The position numbers and the translations under genes were made by a program. A stretch of 64,000 bases of DNA from DATDFB01 sp035276475 (lineage in GTDB: Bacteria > Acidobacteriota > Thermoanaerobaculia > Gp7-AA8): contig DATELQ010000142.1 in assembly GCA_035276475.1 (NCBI GenBank), positions 7,449-71,448 of the forward strand. Reading direction: 5' to 3'. Below are positions 48,358 through 59,053 of this stretch, one piece after another. The notes below the pieces were generated by a model. That model saw only the letters and a list, made by a program, of their open reading frames with translations. It was not told the DNA's origin and made no database searches. Each line of letters begins with the position of its first letter. The first letter of the stretch is position 1.

Positions 48358-48825
48358 CTACATCGGCGGCTTCTTCGCTTCTTTCTCCTTCGCCTTCTTC
48401 GCCTGCTCCTCTGCCACGTGTTCCGCGACCGCGGGGTCGTCGAACATCGTTTGCGCGCCGCCGTCGGTCGCGGCGAGCGTCCGCTGCGCCGCCTCGCGCT
48501 CGTCCTTCGCTTTCTGCTCGGCGTCCTTCTTCGCCTTCGCCTCCTGCTCGCGGCGGTCCTGCTCGGCCTTGAGCTGTGCGGCCGTCGGGGCGGGCGGGAG
48601 GGGCGGGAGCGGCTGCTGCGCGGCGGCGGTGGTGATATGGCCGCCGCTCTTGATGAGGTTGTCGTTCGTGATCACAATCGTCGCCTTCCGTTTCTTCGCG
48701 GACGACTTCTTCGCCGCGGCGACGAGGGGCGAATCCGTCGTCGTAGCGGGGGGAGTCTGCGGCGTCTCGCCGGCCAGGAGAGGCAGGGCCGCGAGCGCAA
48801 GCGATGCAAACAGAAGCGGTTTCAT
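48358..48825 (-). CDS. Secreted Ala/Lys/Glu-rich coiled-coil protein
   Basis: 155 residues from the ATG at 48825, which gives a clean signal peptide (MKPLLFASLALAALPLLAG). The mature protein has a basic patch (KKSSAKKRKATIV), a proline run (PLPPLPPAP) and a long charged helix (QDRREQEAKAKKDAEQKA). It is probably a periplasmic protein; no family recognised. No Shine-Dalgarno, but TAACAT lies 10 nt upstream. A longer frame to 48954 lacks a signal at its N-terminus, so I reject it. Confidence 0.7.
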   Translation of the reverse strand: MKPLLFASLALAALPLLAGETPQTPPATTTDSPLVAAAKKSSAKKRKATIVITNDNLIKSGGHITTAAAQQPLPPLPPAPTAAQLKAEQDRREQEAKAKKDAEQKAKDEREAAQRTLAATDGGAQTMFDDPAVAEHVAEEQAKKAKEKEAKKPPM

Positions 48826-48896
48826 GGTGCGTTCAATGTTACGCTTTCCCCTCGAATTTCCCGAACCCGCCCCGAATCTTGCAAATTGGCGGCTGA

Positions 48897-49463
48897 ATGA
48901 CGCCCGAGCTGCTGCTGCACAAATTCGGCTATCTGGCCGTTTTCGTCGGGACATTCCTCGAGGGCGAGACCATTCTGGTCATGGCCGGGTTCTTCGCGGA
49001 GCGCGGACACCTCCATCTTCCCGGCGTCATCCTCACCGCCTTCGCCGGTGCGTTTGTCGGCCACGTCTTCTGGTTCTGGCTCGGCAGAACGCAGGGCGTC
49101 AAGCTCCTCGACCGCATGCCGCGCATGAAAAAACACTTCGGCCGCGGCATCCGCATTTTCGAGCGCTACGGCGCGCCGGCCATCTTCATCACGCAGTGGC
49201 TCTACGGGTTGCGCGTCACCTGCGCCGTGATCATCGGCATCTCGCGCATCTCGACGCTGAAGTTCATCCTCTACGAAGCCGTCACCTGCATGATCTGGGC
49301 GATCATCATCGCCAGCGCCGGCTACTACTTCGGCCGCGCTGTCGAGTCGGTCCTCGGCCGCGCGGCGCACATCGAAAAATACGGATTGATCATCCTCGTC
49401 GTCGTCGGCATCGGTCTCTTTGTCTGGCACCAGTGGAAGGACCGCCGCCCGCGAAGCGACTAA
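48897..49463 (+). CDS. DedA/SNARE-associated family membrane protein
   Basis: 188 residues with four to five membrane segments and the family block FVGTFLEGETILVMAGFFA, then AFVGHVFWFWLGRTQG and FERYGAPAIFITQWLYGLRV. DedA proteins are thought to flip phospholipids or carrier lipids, or to be proton-coupled transporters. It starts at an ATG without ribosome site and is divergent from the coiled-coil gene (71 bp gap). Confidence 0.92.
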   Translation: MTPELLLHKFGYLAVFVGTFLEGETILVMAGFFAERGHLHLPGVILTAFAGAFVGHVFWFWLGRTQGVKLLDRMPRMKKHFGRGIRIFERYGAPAIFITQWLYGLRVTCAVIIGISRISTLKFILYEAVTCMIWAIIIASAGYYFGRAVESVLGRAAHIEKYGLIILVVVGIGLFVWHQWKDRRPRSD

Positions 49464-49499
49464 TGAGGCGGCCATGCGGCAGGCGCTGGCCGCCCTCCG

Positions 49500-52289
49500 T
49501 CAACCCTCGTAAGCCTTCTGCTCCAGCTCCGCCTGCGCCGCCGCGAGGCGCGCCACCGGCACGCGGTACGGCGAGCACGAAACGTAATTGAGATTGCACG
49601 TGCGGAAGAAGCGGATCGAGTCGGGATCGCCGCCGTGCTCGCCGCAGACGCCGACCTTCAGCTTCGCGTTCGAGGACCGTCCGCGCTCCGTGCCGAGGCG
49701 CACGAGCTGGCCGACGCCCGTCGTGTCGATCGACTCGAACGGATCCTTCGGCAGGATCTTCTTGTCGACGTACTCGGGCAGGAACGTGCCGGCGTCGTCG
49801 CGCGAATAGCCGAAGGTCATCTGCGTCAGGTCGTTCGTGCCGAATGAGAAGAACTCGGCGATCTCGCCGAGCTGGTCGGCGATGAGCGCCGCGCGGGGGA
49901 TCTCGATCATCGTCCCGACGATGACCGGCACGTCCACGCCGCACTCCTTGATCACGTCCGCGGCCACGCGGCGCGTCATCTCGCTCGTGATCTGTAGCTC
50001 CTTCACCGTGCCGACGAGCGGGATCATCACCTCGGGACGCACATCGATCCCGTCCTTGCGCACGTCGCACGCGGCCTGGAAGATGGCCCGCACCTGCATC
50101 TCGTAAATCTCCGGATAGGTGATGCCGAGGCGGCAGCCGCGGTGGCCGAGCATCGGATTCACCTCGTGGAGCTGATTCACCTTCGCGCGCAGCTCGACGT
50201 AGCCCCAGCCCATGTCGCGCGCCAGCGCCGACATCTGCGCCTCCGTGTGCGGCAGGAACTCGTGCAGGGGCGGATCGAGCAGTCGGATCGTCACCGGCAT
50301 CCCGGCGAGCTCGCGGAAGATCCCTTCGAAGTCGGCCTTCTGGAACGGCAGGAGCTGGTCGAGCGCGCGCCGCCGCCCTGCCTCGTTGCGCGCCAGGATC
50401 ATCTCCCGCACGCGCACGATCCGCTCCTCGGCGAAGAACATGTGCTCCGTGCGGCAAAGGCCGATGCCGGCCGCGCCGAAGAGCCGCGCCACGCGCGCGT
50501 CGTTCGGCGTGTCGGCGTTCGTGCGGATGCCGAGCGTGCGGATCTCGTCAGCCCATTTCAGGAGCCGATCGAAGTTGCGGTAGACCTCCGACGCCTCCGG
50601 CTTCATCGTGTTCTCGACCAGCACCTGGATGACTTCGGACGGCTTCGTCGGCAGCTTTCCGCCGAGGATCTCGCCCGTCGTGCCGTCGATGGAGATCCAG
50701 TCGCCTTCTTCGAGCGGCTCATGTCCTTCGCTCCTCAATTCGCCGCGGCCGTAGTCGACTTTGATCGACCCCGCGCCGACGACGCACGGCCGTCCCATGC
50801 CGCGGGCCACGACCGCGGCGTGCGACGTCAGTCCGCCGCGTGTGGTGAGGATGCCGGCCGCGCTGTGCATGCCGGCGATATCCTCGGGCGATGTCTCGAT
50901 GCGCACGAGCACGACCGGATCATCCTTCGCCATCTGCACGGCGTGCTCGGCGTTGAAGGCGATGCGTCCGGCTGCCGCGCCGGGGCCGGCGGGAAGTCCG
51001 CGGCCGAGCAGCCGGCCGCCGTTGAGCGCTTTTTCTTTTTCGGCGTGATCGAAGACGGGCGCGAGGAGCTGCACGATCTGCCCAGCCTCGACGCGCTCGA
51101 CCGCCTCGCGGTGGTCGATCAGACCTTCGTCGGTCATGTCGCAGGCGATCTTCACCGCGGCGAAGCCGGTGCGCTTGCCGGTGCGCGTTTGCAGCAGGTA
51201 GAGCTTGCCTGACTGGATCGTGAACTCGATGTCCTGCATGTCGCGGTAGTGCGCCTCGAGCTTTTTGTAGACGTCCTCGAGCTGCGCGTACACCGCAGGC
51301 ATCGTCTCTTCGAGCGACTTCTCGACATTGTCGGACGCCTGGCCGGCGTCGACCACCTGCGCCTTCGAGATCGGCAGTGGCGTGCGGATGCCGGCGACGA
51401 CGTCCTCGCCCTGCGCGTTCGCCAGGTACTCGCCGAAGAACTTCCGCTCGCCGGTCGACGGATTGCGCGTGAAAGCCACGCCGGTCGCGCAGTCGTCGCC
51501 CATGTTGCCGAAGACCATCGACTGCACGTTGACCGCGGTGCCCCAGTCGTCGGGAATGCCGTTCAACTTCCGGTAGGTGATAGCTCGCTGGTTGTTCCAC
51601 GAGCCGAACACCGCGCCGATCGCGCCCCACAGCTGATCGTTCACGTTCTGCGGGAAGTCGTTGCCGGACTTCTCGCGGACGATTTTCTTGTACGTCGCCA
51701 CGAGCTCGCGCAGCGCATTCGCGGGGATCTGCGCGTCCGTCTGCGCGCCGACGCGGTCGCGCAGCGCGAAGAGCTCATGCTCGAAGTGCTCCTTGTCGAC
51801 CTCGAGGACGACGTCAGAGAACATTTGGATGAAGCGCCGGTAGGAGTCGAGGGCGAAGCGCTCGTCGTGTTTCGCCAGCCCCTGCACCGTCTCGTCGTTC
51901 AGCCCGAGGTTGAGGATCGTGTCCATCATCCCGGGCATCGACGCGCGCGCGCCGGAGCGGACGGAGACGAGGAGCGGCTTGTCGCGGTCGCCGAACTTGC
52001 GGTCGACGACCTTCTCGACGCGCGCCAGATTCTCGGCGACGGCGTCGCGCAGGTCGGGCGGGTACTGCTTGCCGTTCTCGTAAAAGTACGTGCAGACCTC
52101 CGTGGAGATCGTGAAGCCGGGAGGGACAGGAACGCCGATGTTCGTCATCTCGGCGAGGCCTGCGCCTTTGCCGCCGAGGACGTTCTTCATCTTGGCGTTC
52201 CCCTCGGCGTGACCTTCGCCGAAGTAGTAGACGTACTTCTTCGCCGTCTTATCTTCCGACTTCGAGATCGATGGTGCTGTAGAGCTCAC
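49500..52289 (-). CDS. ppdK: Pyruvate, phosphate dikinase
   Basis: 929 residues from the GTG at 52289 (GGAGG upstream). Full PPDK plan: N-terminal ATP-grasp part (VLGGKGAGLAEMTNIGVPVP, SMPGMMDTILNLGLND), central phosphohistidine in GGLTSHAAVVARGMGRPCVV, and the C-terminal PEP/pyruvate barrel with GCRLGITYPEIYEMQ and the Cys in VGVCGEHGGDP. It interconverts pyruvate and phosphoenolpyruvate with AMP and pyrophosphate. Last gene of the glyQ-glyS-lipoprotein operon; its start lies 41 bp inside the upstream gene. Confidence 0.97.
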   Translation of the reverse strand: MSSTAPSISKSEDKTAKKYVYYFGEGHAEGNAKMKNVLGGKGAGLAEMTNIGVPVPPGFTISTEVCTYFYENGKQYPPDLRDAVAENLARVEKVVDRKFGDRDKPLLVSVRSGARASMPGMMDTILNLGLNDETVQGLAKHDERFALDSYRRFIQMFSDVVLEVDKEHFEHELFALRDRVGAQTDAQIPANALRELVATYKKIVREKSGNDFPQNVNDQLWGAIGAVFGSWNNQRAITYRKLNGIPDDWGTAVNVQSMVFGNMGDDCATGVAFTRNPSTGERKFFGEYLANAQGEDVVAGIRTPLPISKAQVVDAGQASDNVEKSLEETMPAVYAQLEDVYKKLEAHYRDMQDIEFTIQSGKLYLLQTRTGKRTGFAAVKIACDMTDEGLIDHREAVERVEAGQIVQLLAPVFDHAEKEKALNGGRLLGRGLPAGPGAAAGRIAFNAEHAVQMAKDDPVVLVRIETSPEDIAGMHSAAGILTTRGGLTSHAAVVARGMGRPCVVGAGSIKVDYGRGELRSEGHEPLEEGDWISIDGTTGEILGGKLPTKPSEVIQVLVENTMKPEASEVYRNFDRLLKWADEIRTLGIRTNADTPNDARVARLFGAAGIGLCRTEHMFFAEERIVRVREMILARNEAGRRRALDQLLPFQKADFEGIFRELAGMPVTIRLLDPPLHEFLPHTEAQMSALARDMGWGYVELRAKVNQLHEVNPMLGHRGCRLGITYPEIYEMQVRAIFQAACDVRKDGIDVRPEVMIPLVGTVKELQITSEMTRRVAADVIKECGVDVPVIVGTMIEIPRAALIADQLGEIAEFFSFGTNDLTQMTFGYSRDDAGTFLPEYVDKKILPKDPFESIDTTGVGQLVRLGTERGRSSNAKLKVGVCGEHGGDPDSIRFFRTCNLNYVSCSPYRVPVARLAAAQAELEQKAYEG

Positions 52290-53451
52290 GAGCGGCCTCC
52301 GACCCGGGAATCTGTCGTGGGTTGTCCGATCCTGCGGCGACCAGCGCCACGCGGCGCAGTTCGACCCCCGCATTCTGAAGCGCCTTGGCGAGGGAGTCGA
52401 GCGCGCGCTGGGCCCGGGCCCGATTCGCCTCGGGCGTTTTCTCGCGGAACTCGTGCGCCACGAGGCGCGGATGCGGTTGCCGCCGCAGCTCGTCGACGAG
52501 CCATTTCAAGCCCTCCGCGCTCGCCGCGGTGTCGAGCGTGTCGTCCGCGCCGAAGCGAAGGTTGTAGAGCGAATGATGGCCGCTCCGGCGCAGAAACTCG
52601 TGCGCGACGTCGGCCGCCGGCGCGGCGACATGCCCATCGGCGCGCTCGCCGAACCAGGCATCGCCGAAGTACAACCCCGCGATCTCCTCATGCCACTGGA
52701 TGCCGTTGAGGTGCTTGCCGTCCGGCGTGACGGTCAACGCGGCGTAGCCGAATTCGGCGTCGCGAATCCACTCGTAACGATAGAAGCGCCCGTTGCTGCC
52801 GCCCTCGAAAAAGAGGGTCGAGTGCGCATACTGCATCGCGCCGCGCGCGTCGGAGGAGAACTCGGCGTCGCGGCCGTTGATGCGCCAGGTGCCGGCGATC
52901 GAGCCGGGCCGCGCGGGCGCGAGCTCGCGCCCCTGCACGAGGAGCGAGGCCATGCAGACCTGGCCGTGGTCGACGGTGGGTGCGACCAGCGTGACGCGCA
53001 GAAACGCCGCGTCGGTCGGCCGGACGTCGACCCACTGCGGATCGGGGGACGGGGTTGGGTGCAGCGTCGCCAGCGGCTGAAAGGCGACGCCGTCCTTCGA
53101 CGACTCGAACGTCGTCTCTTTCGGAACGAAGAACGGCTTGCCGAACGAGCGGATGCCGACACGTTCGATGCGCGCGGGGGCGCCGAGGGCGACGACGAGC
53201 GACTGCGGGTAGTCGTTCGGCATGTTCGCCCAGTAGCTGCCTAGCTCACCGTCGATTGCGGCGATGGCGGAGTTCTCGAGCAGCGCCTCGCCGCTGCGCC
53301 AGACCACGACCGCACCGCGGGTGAGATCGGTGAGGCTGGAGCGCTCCGCGGCGTCGGAGGGCAGTGCGGCGGGTGGGGGAGGTGGGGGTGCGGATTCGCG
53401 CCCGCGGCAGGCGAAGAGGAGGAGGACGGCCGCGGCGAGCGCGCGCTTCAT
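52249..53451 (-). CDS. Lipoprotein with discoidin-like and OmpA-like regions
   Basis: 400 residues. The signal ends LLLFAC, a lipobox, followed by a proline run (APPPPPPAALP). Residues about 40-170 look like an F5/8-type C (discoidin) domain: AIDGELGSYWANMP, GIRSFGKPFF, FLRVTLVAP. The last ~90 residues (FREKTPEANRARAQRALDSL and onward) resemble an OmpA-like peptidoglycan-binding fold, tentatively. A sugar- or peptidoglycan-binding envelope protein is the best guess. It lies between glyS and ppdK with overlaps on both sides. Confidence 0.8.
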   Translation of the reverse strand: MKRALAAAVLLLFACRGRESAPPPPPPAALPSDAAERSSLTDLTRGAVVVWRSGEALLENSAIAAIDGELGSYWANMPNDYPQSLVVALGAPARIERVGIRSFGKPFFVPKETTFESSKDGVAFQPLATLHPTPSPDPQWVDVRPTDAAFLRVTLVAPTVDHGQVCMASLLVQGRELAPARPGSIAGTWRINGRDAEFSSDARGAMQYAHSTLFFEGGSNGRFYRYEWIRDAEFGYAALTVTPDGKHLNGIQWHEEIAGLYFGDAWFGERADGHVAAPAADVAHEFLRRSGHHSLYNLRFGADDTLDTAASAEGLKWLVDELRRQPHPRLVAHEFREKTPEANRARAQRALDSLAKALQNAGVELRRVALVAAGSDNPRQIPGSEAARELYSTIDLEVGR

Positions 53452-55499
53452 CGGAAGGTGCTACGGTCGACGACGATCTTCGTCACGTCGGCGATCTTCG
53501 TCACGGCGTTGCCGACCTTGCGCAGCAGCGACATGCGGTTGCGGCGCACCCCTTCGTCATCGACCATGACCATGACGTCGTCGAAGAACTTCTCGAGCTC
53601 CGGCGCCAGGGCCGCGAACGACTCCAGCGCCCGGCGGTACTCGCGCTCGCCGATCATCTCGTCGATCTGCGCGCCGACGAGGGTGGCGAGCTCGTTGAGG
53701 CGCCGCTCGGTCTCGTTCTCGAGCTTCGCCGAGTCGACGTGCGTCGAGTCGTGCCCGGCGGTGATGTTGGCGATGCGCTTCGCCGAGTCGAGGATGTTGA
53801 GGAAGTTCGGGTCGGTGCGGATCGTATTCAGCGCGCTGACCCGGTCGACCAAGTCTGTGAGCGTGCCTTCCCAGCCCGCCGTCATCGCGGCCTGAATCTC
53901 GTCGTACGCAAAGCCGTAGGCGGAGGTCTCCAGCACCGTCTCGATCCGCTCGGAGAAGAAGGCGACGAGATCCTGCTTGATCGCCGGATCCGCGTCGTTC
54001 ACGCGAATGGCCAGATCAAAGAGATCGTTCGTCCTGACCTTCAATTGGCGCTTGTCGCGGTTCAGCAGGAGCTGAACGACGCCCTGCGCCGCGCGCCGCA
54101 GCGCGAATGGATCCTTCGAGCCGGTGGGGCGCACGCCGATCTTGAAAAAACCCACCAGCGTGTCGATCTTGTCGGCCAGCGACACGTACGCGCCGCTGAG
54201 CGTGCGCGGCAGCGCATCGTCGACGTTGATCGGCAGGTAGTGGTCGTAAATCGCCTGCCAGACGCCGTCGGGCAGCGCTTCCTCGCGCGCGTAGATGCCG
54301 CCGACCTGTCCCTGCAGCTCGGTGAACTCCTTCACCATCTCGGTGACGAGGTCGCACTTGCAGAGCTCCGCCGCTTCCACCGTGGCGGGATCGTTGCCGC
54401 TCAGCTCCCGGGCGATGCGCGTGATCCGCTGCGTCTTCTCCAGGTAGTTGCCGAGCTTCGCGTGGAACTCGAGGTGGGAGAGTTGCTCGCGGCGCTCGGC
54501 GAGCGGACGCTTGCGGTCGGTCTCGTAGAAAAACTTCGCGTCGGCGAAGCGCGCGTTCGTGACGAAGGAGTTGCCGTAGCGGGCGTTCCCCTCCTCGTCG
54601 CCGTCGTTGTCGAGCACCGCCAGGAAGGAATTGGTCAGCCTGCCGCCGGCGTCGCGCACCGGCAACTGCTTCTGATGGACGCGCATGACCATCACCAGCA
54701 CTTCCTCGGGGATCGTCAGGTACTCGGCGCGGAACTCGCCGCGCACGACGCCGGGGTACTCGGTGAGGTACTGCCACTGCGACCAGATCGACGCGTCGAC
54801 GCTCGGCGTGCCGTTCGCCTCGGCGGCCAGCACGCGGGCGCGCTCGGCCATGACGTGGCGGCGGCGCGTGGCGTCGACGACGACGGAGGCGAGCTCCAGT
54901 TTCGTCACGTAGTCGTTGTACGTCGTCACCCGCACCGGATCGTTGGCGAGGATGCGGTGGCCGACGGTGGTGAGGCCCGACTTCACGCCGAAGATCTCGA
55001 TCGGCAGGTGCTCGCCGTCGAGCGACGAGACGATGCCGTGCAGCGGGCGGATGTACGAGTGCGCGCCCGCTCCCCAGCGCATCATCTTCGGCCAGCGCAG
55101 CGACTCCACGATCTGCGGGATGCGCTGCTGCAGGATCTCCCCCGCCGCCCGCCCGGATACGGTGCGGCGGATGCGCACGTAGTCGCCGCCGTCCAAAAGG
55201 TCGGCGGCGGTGGCGTTGTTCTTCTTGAGGAAGCCGTGCAGCGCCGGCGTCGGATTGCCCTCAGCGTCGTATGCGGCCTTGCGCGGCGGGCCTTTGACTT
55301 CTTCGTCGCGGTCCGCCTGTTTGTCCGGAACGTTCTCGAGGAAGAGCACGAGCCGCCGCGGCGTGGCGTTCGTCGTCACGCTGAACTGCCCGAGCTCGGC
55401 AAAGAGCTTCTCCACCGCGGCGGTCATCGACGCGCGCGCGGCGTCGATCATCCACGCCGGGATCTCTTCGAGCAGGATCTCGCAGAAGTACTCAGCCAT
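53448..55499 (-). CDS. glyS: Glycine-tRNA ligase, beta subunit
   Basis: 683 residues, the usual length. Family blocks are present: EILLEEIPAWM at the start, TPRRLVLFLENVP, LRWPKMMRWG, TYNDYVTKLELA, ALPRTLSGAYVSLADKIDTLVG and the C-terminal helical tRNA-binding region. With GlyQ it forms the alpha2beta2 enzyme that charges tRNA-Gly. It overlaps glyQ by 8 bp and the lipoprotein gene by 4 bp. Confidence 0.97.
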   Translation of the reverse strand: MAEYFCEILLEEIPAWMIDAARASMTAAVEKLFAELGQFSVTTNATPRRLVLFLENVPDKQADRDEEVKGPPRKAAYDAEGNPTPALHGFLKKNNATAADLLDGGDYVRIRRTVSGRAAGEILQQRIPQIVESLRWPKMMRWGAGAHSYIRPLHGIVSSLDGEHLPIEIFGVKSGLTTVGHRILANDPVRVTTYNDYVTKLELASVVVDATRRRHVMAERARVLAAEANGTPSVDASIWSQWQYLTEYPGVVRGEFRAEYLTIPEEVLVMVMRVHQKQLPVRDAGGRLTNSFLAVLDNDGDEEGNARYGNSFVTNARFADAKFFYETDRKRPLAERREQLSHLEFHAKLGNYLEKTQRITRIARELSGNDPATVEAAELCKCDLVTEMVKEFTELQGQVGGIYAREEALPDGVWQAIYDHYLPINVDDALPRTLSGAYVSLADKIDTLVGFFKIGVRPTGSKDPFALRRAAQGVVQLLLNRDKRQLKVRTNDLFDLAIRVNDADPAIKQDLVAFFSERIETVLETSAYGFAYDEIQAAMTAGWEGTLTDLVDRVSALNTIRTDPNFLNILDSAKRIANITAGHDSTHVDSAKLENETERRLNELATLVGAQIDEMIGEREYRRALESFAALAPELEKFFDDVMVMVDDEGVRRNRMSLLRKVGNAVTKIADVTKIVVDRSTFR

Positions 55500-56373
55500 G
55501 CTGCATCAGCGGGAAGCCGAGCTTCTCCCGCGACTCCAGATATTGATGGGCGCAGGCGACGGCGAGGTCGCGCACCCGCTTGATCACGGCCACGCGCTCG
55601 GTCACGGAGACGGCGCCGCGCGCATCGAGGGTGTTGAACGTGTGCGAGCACTTCAGCGTCCAGTCGTACGCCGGGAGGACGAGCTGCTCCTCGAGGCAGT
55701 GCTTGGCCTCTTTCTCGTAAATGTCGAGGAGCGTCCACTGCGTGTCGATGTCGGCGACCTCGAAGTAGTACTTGCTGAACTCGAACTCGTCCTGCTTCCG
55801 CACCGGGCCGTAGCCGAAGCCGCCGCCCCACTCGATGTCGAAGACGGAGCTTTTGCGCGACAGGAACATCGTCAGCCGCTCCAGCCCGTAGGTGATCTCC
55901 GCGGAGATCGGCGCGAGGTCGATGCCGCCGGCTTGCTGGAAGTAGGTGAACTGCGTGATCTCCATCCCGTCGAGGAGGATCTGCCACCCCATCCCCCACG
56001 CGCCGAGCGTCGGCGACTCCCAGTTGTCCTCCTCGAAGCGGATGTCGTGCTTGGCGAGGTCGAGGCCGATGGCCCGCAGCGAGTCGAGGTAGAGGTCCTG
56101 GACGTCGAGCGGCGACGGCTTGAGGATGACTTGAAACTGATAGTGCTTGCCGAGCCGAAACGGGTTGTCGCCGTAGCGACCGTCGGCGGGGCGGCGGGAG
56201 GGCTGGACGTAGCCGACGTTCCACGGCTCCGGCCCGAGGACGCGGAGGAACGTGGCCGGATGCATCGTGCCGGCGCCGACCTCCAGGTCGAGCGGCGTCT
56301 CGATCATGCAGCCGCGCTCGGCCCAGAAGTTCTGCAGTTTCAGGATGAGATCCTGGAAGGTGAGACGCGACAT
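55492..56373 (-). CDS. glyQ: Glycine-tRNA ligase, alpha subunit
   Basis: 293 residues with the invariant GlyQ sequence: LTFQDLILKLQNFWAERGCM, DLEVGAGTMHPATFLRVLGP, YVQPSRRPADGRYGDNP, HDIRFEEDNWESPTLGAWG and EITQFTYFQQAGGIDL. It carries the catalytic core of the bacterial alpha2beta2 glycyl-tRNA synthetase. A long open extension upstream runs antisense to the neighbouring lipoprotein gene and is not coding. Confidence 0.98.
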   Translation of the reverse strand: MSRLTFQDLILKLQNFWAERGCMIETPLDLEVGAGTMHPATFLRVLGPEPWNVGYVQPSRRPADGRYGDNPFRLGKHYQFQVILKPSPLDVQDLYLDSLRAIGLDLAKHDIRFEEDNWESPTLGAWGMGWQILLDGMEITQFTYFQQAGGIDLAPISAEITYGLERLTMFLSRKSSVFDIEWGGGFGYGPVRKQDEFEFSKYYFEVADIDTQWTLLDIYEKEAKHCLEEQLVLPAYDWTLKCSHTFNTLDARGAVSVTERVAVIKRVRDLAVACAHQYLESREKLGFPLMQHG

Positions 56374-56383
56374 CGGGGGCGGG

Positions 56384-56389
56384 ATTGTA
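56384..56389 (-). promoter_or_regulatory. -10 element (TACAAT) of the glyQ operon
   Basis: On the minus strand TACAAT lies 10 nt before the ATG of glyQ, with a C-rich spacer and no Shine-Dalgarno. It lies after the stop of the upstream lipoprotein gene, so it can start an independent glyQ-glyS-ppdK transcript. Confidence 0.55.
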
Positions 56390-56399
56390 GCAGCGGGCG

Positions 56400-57035
56400 C
56401 TACTGCCCGCCGATCGTATCCGTTGCCGTCGGCGGGGGAGGCGGCGGCGACGTGTCGGTCTTTTCCTGCCCCTTGTTCTGATCCTTCTTCGGCTTCTCCG
56501 TCGACGTCGTGTCGGTCTGCGGCGGGGGCTCCTGCGTCGACGACGTGTCCGTCGTGGCGGTGGTCGCCGTATCGGTGCTCGTCGTTGTTGCCGTCGTGTC
56601 CGTCGGCGGCGCCGTGCGCTCGCGCGTCCGAGGCGGCGGTGGCGTCGTCGTCACAACGGTCGTCGGAACCGACTGCGGCGGCGGGGGAACGTAGACCGAC
56701 GGTCGTGACGGTTGCGCCGGCGCGGCCGGAGGCATCCCACTCGCCATCGAGCCCGGCTGCTGCGGCGTCATCACGCCACCCGTCGCCGGGCCGCCCGGCA
56801 TATTCGCTGGCGGCGCCACCGTGCCGAGGGCGAACGAGCCGGTCGTGTCGGTGTTCGTCGCCGTCGCGGGCGGCTGCACCTCGCCGGGCGCGCTGATCGT
56901 CGACGTTGCGCTGCCGCTTTGACCTTCCTGAACCACGTCGTATTGGGGCTGGTTTCGCTGTGCCGGGCCGGACCGCCCATGGCAGCCAAGCGCGGCTGCT
57001 GCGGTAACGAGCAGAACCGCGAATGCGCTCTTCAT
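56400..57035 (-). CDS. Pro/Thr-rich lipoprotein
   Basis: 211 residues from the ATG at 57035, giving a lipoprotein signal that ends AAALGC. The mature part is low-complexity: PPATATNTDTTG, repeated TTATT/TDT tracts, PPPP runs and a Lys/Gln-rich end (EKPKKDQNKGQEK). It has no fold I can see and probably acts as a flexible surface or periplasmic spacer. It is transcribed toward glyQ but its own promoter region is shared with the divergent suf operon. Confidence 0.7.
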   Translation of the reverse strand: MKSAFAVLLVTAAAALGCHGRSGPAQRNQPQYDVVQEGQSGSATSTISAPGEVQPPATATNTDTTGSFALGTVAPPANMPGGPATGGVMTPQQPGSMASGMPPAAPAQPSRPSVYVPPPPQSVPTTVVTTTPPPPRTRERTAPPTDTTATTTSTDTATTATTDTSSTQEPPPQTDTTSTEKPKKDQNKGQEKTDTSPPPPPPTATDTIGGQ

Positions 57036-57111
57036 GATGACTATCAAGTCGCATGATCGATGCCATCCGAAGCGGTTCAGCGAAAAAGAAATAGCGTCCA
57101 AATCGTGCCTG

Positions 57112-57140
57112 TTGCTCAAAGCGGACCGATTTAGTACAGT
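57112..57140 (+). promoter_or_regulatory. Promoter of the suf operon
   Basis: TTGCTC (57112-57117) and TACAGT (57135-57140) are 17 bp apart, a good sigma-70-type pair, and the -10 ends 9 nt before the ATG of the Rrf2 gene. The operon is likely autoregulated by that protein binding here, as known for SufR/IscR relatives (inference). Confidence 0.6.
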
Positions 57141-57149
57141 TTCGCGCCC

Positions 57150-57616
57150 ATGCTGAAGATCTCAAAGCTCACCGACTACGGACTCCTCGCTGCCGTCTAC
57201 CTTTCGCGGCGGCACGGCGCGGTCGTGTCGGCGCGCGAGATCGCCGAGTTCTACCACCTCCCCATCCCCATGATCACGAAGGTCTTGAAGACCCTGCAGC
57301 ACGGCGGCCTCGTGCAGTCTCACCGCGGGGTCGGTGGCGGCTACTCGTTTGATGGCGACGCCGAGGCTGTCACGCTAGGACAACTCATCGACGTCCTGGA
57401 GGGGCCGTGGGACCTCGTCGAGTGCGAGACCACGGACGACAGCGGCCACGCCCTCTGCTCGATCCGCGTGGCCTGCCCGTCGCGCCGCTTCATGTTCGGC
57501 ATCAACCGTGCGATCAAAGGCGCCTTTGAGCAGGTAACCCTGGGCGACCTCGCGCGCGGCGCGCTGCCGATGCCGGTCCTCGACAAGGGCGCGCTCACGG
57601 CGCGCGCGGAGATTCA

Positions 57617-57620
<4 letters not shown>
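57150..57620 (+). CDS. Rrf2-family Fe-S regulator of the suf operon
   Basis: 156 residues. N-terminal winged helix (LKISKLTDYGLLAAVYLS, SAREIAEFYHLP, VLKTLQHGGLVQSHRGVGGGY) and a C-terminal Cys cluster (CETTDDSGHALC and VACPSRR) able to hold an Fe-S cluster. Regulators of this type (SUF assembly regulator, TIGR02944-like) sense cluster status and repress suf genes. It is the first gene of the operon and its stop overlaps sufB by 4 bp. Confidence 0.93.

Positions 57621-59052
<1,432 letters not shown>

Positions 59053-59053
<1 letters not shown>

Noticed and set aside
49500..52373. Extension of ppdK upstream of GTG 52289
   Set aside because: Extra residues do not match PPDK; GGAGG supports GTG 52289.
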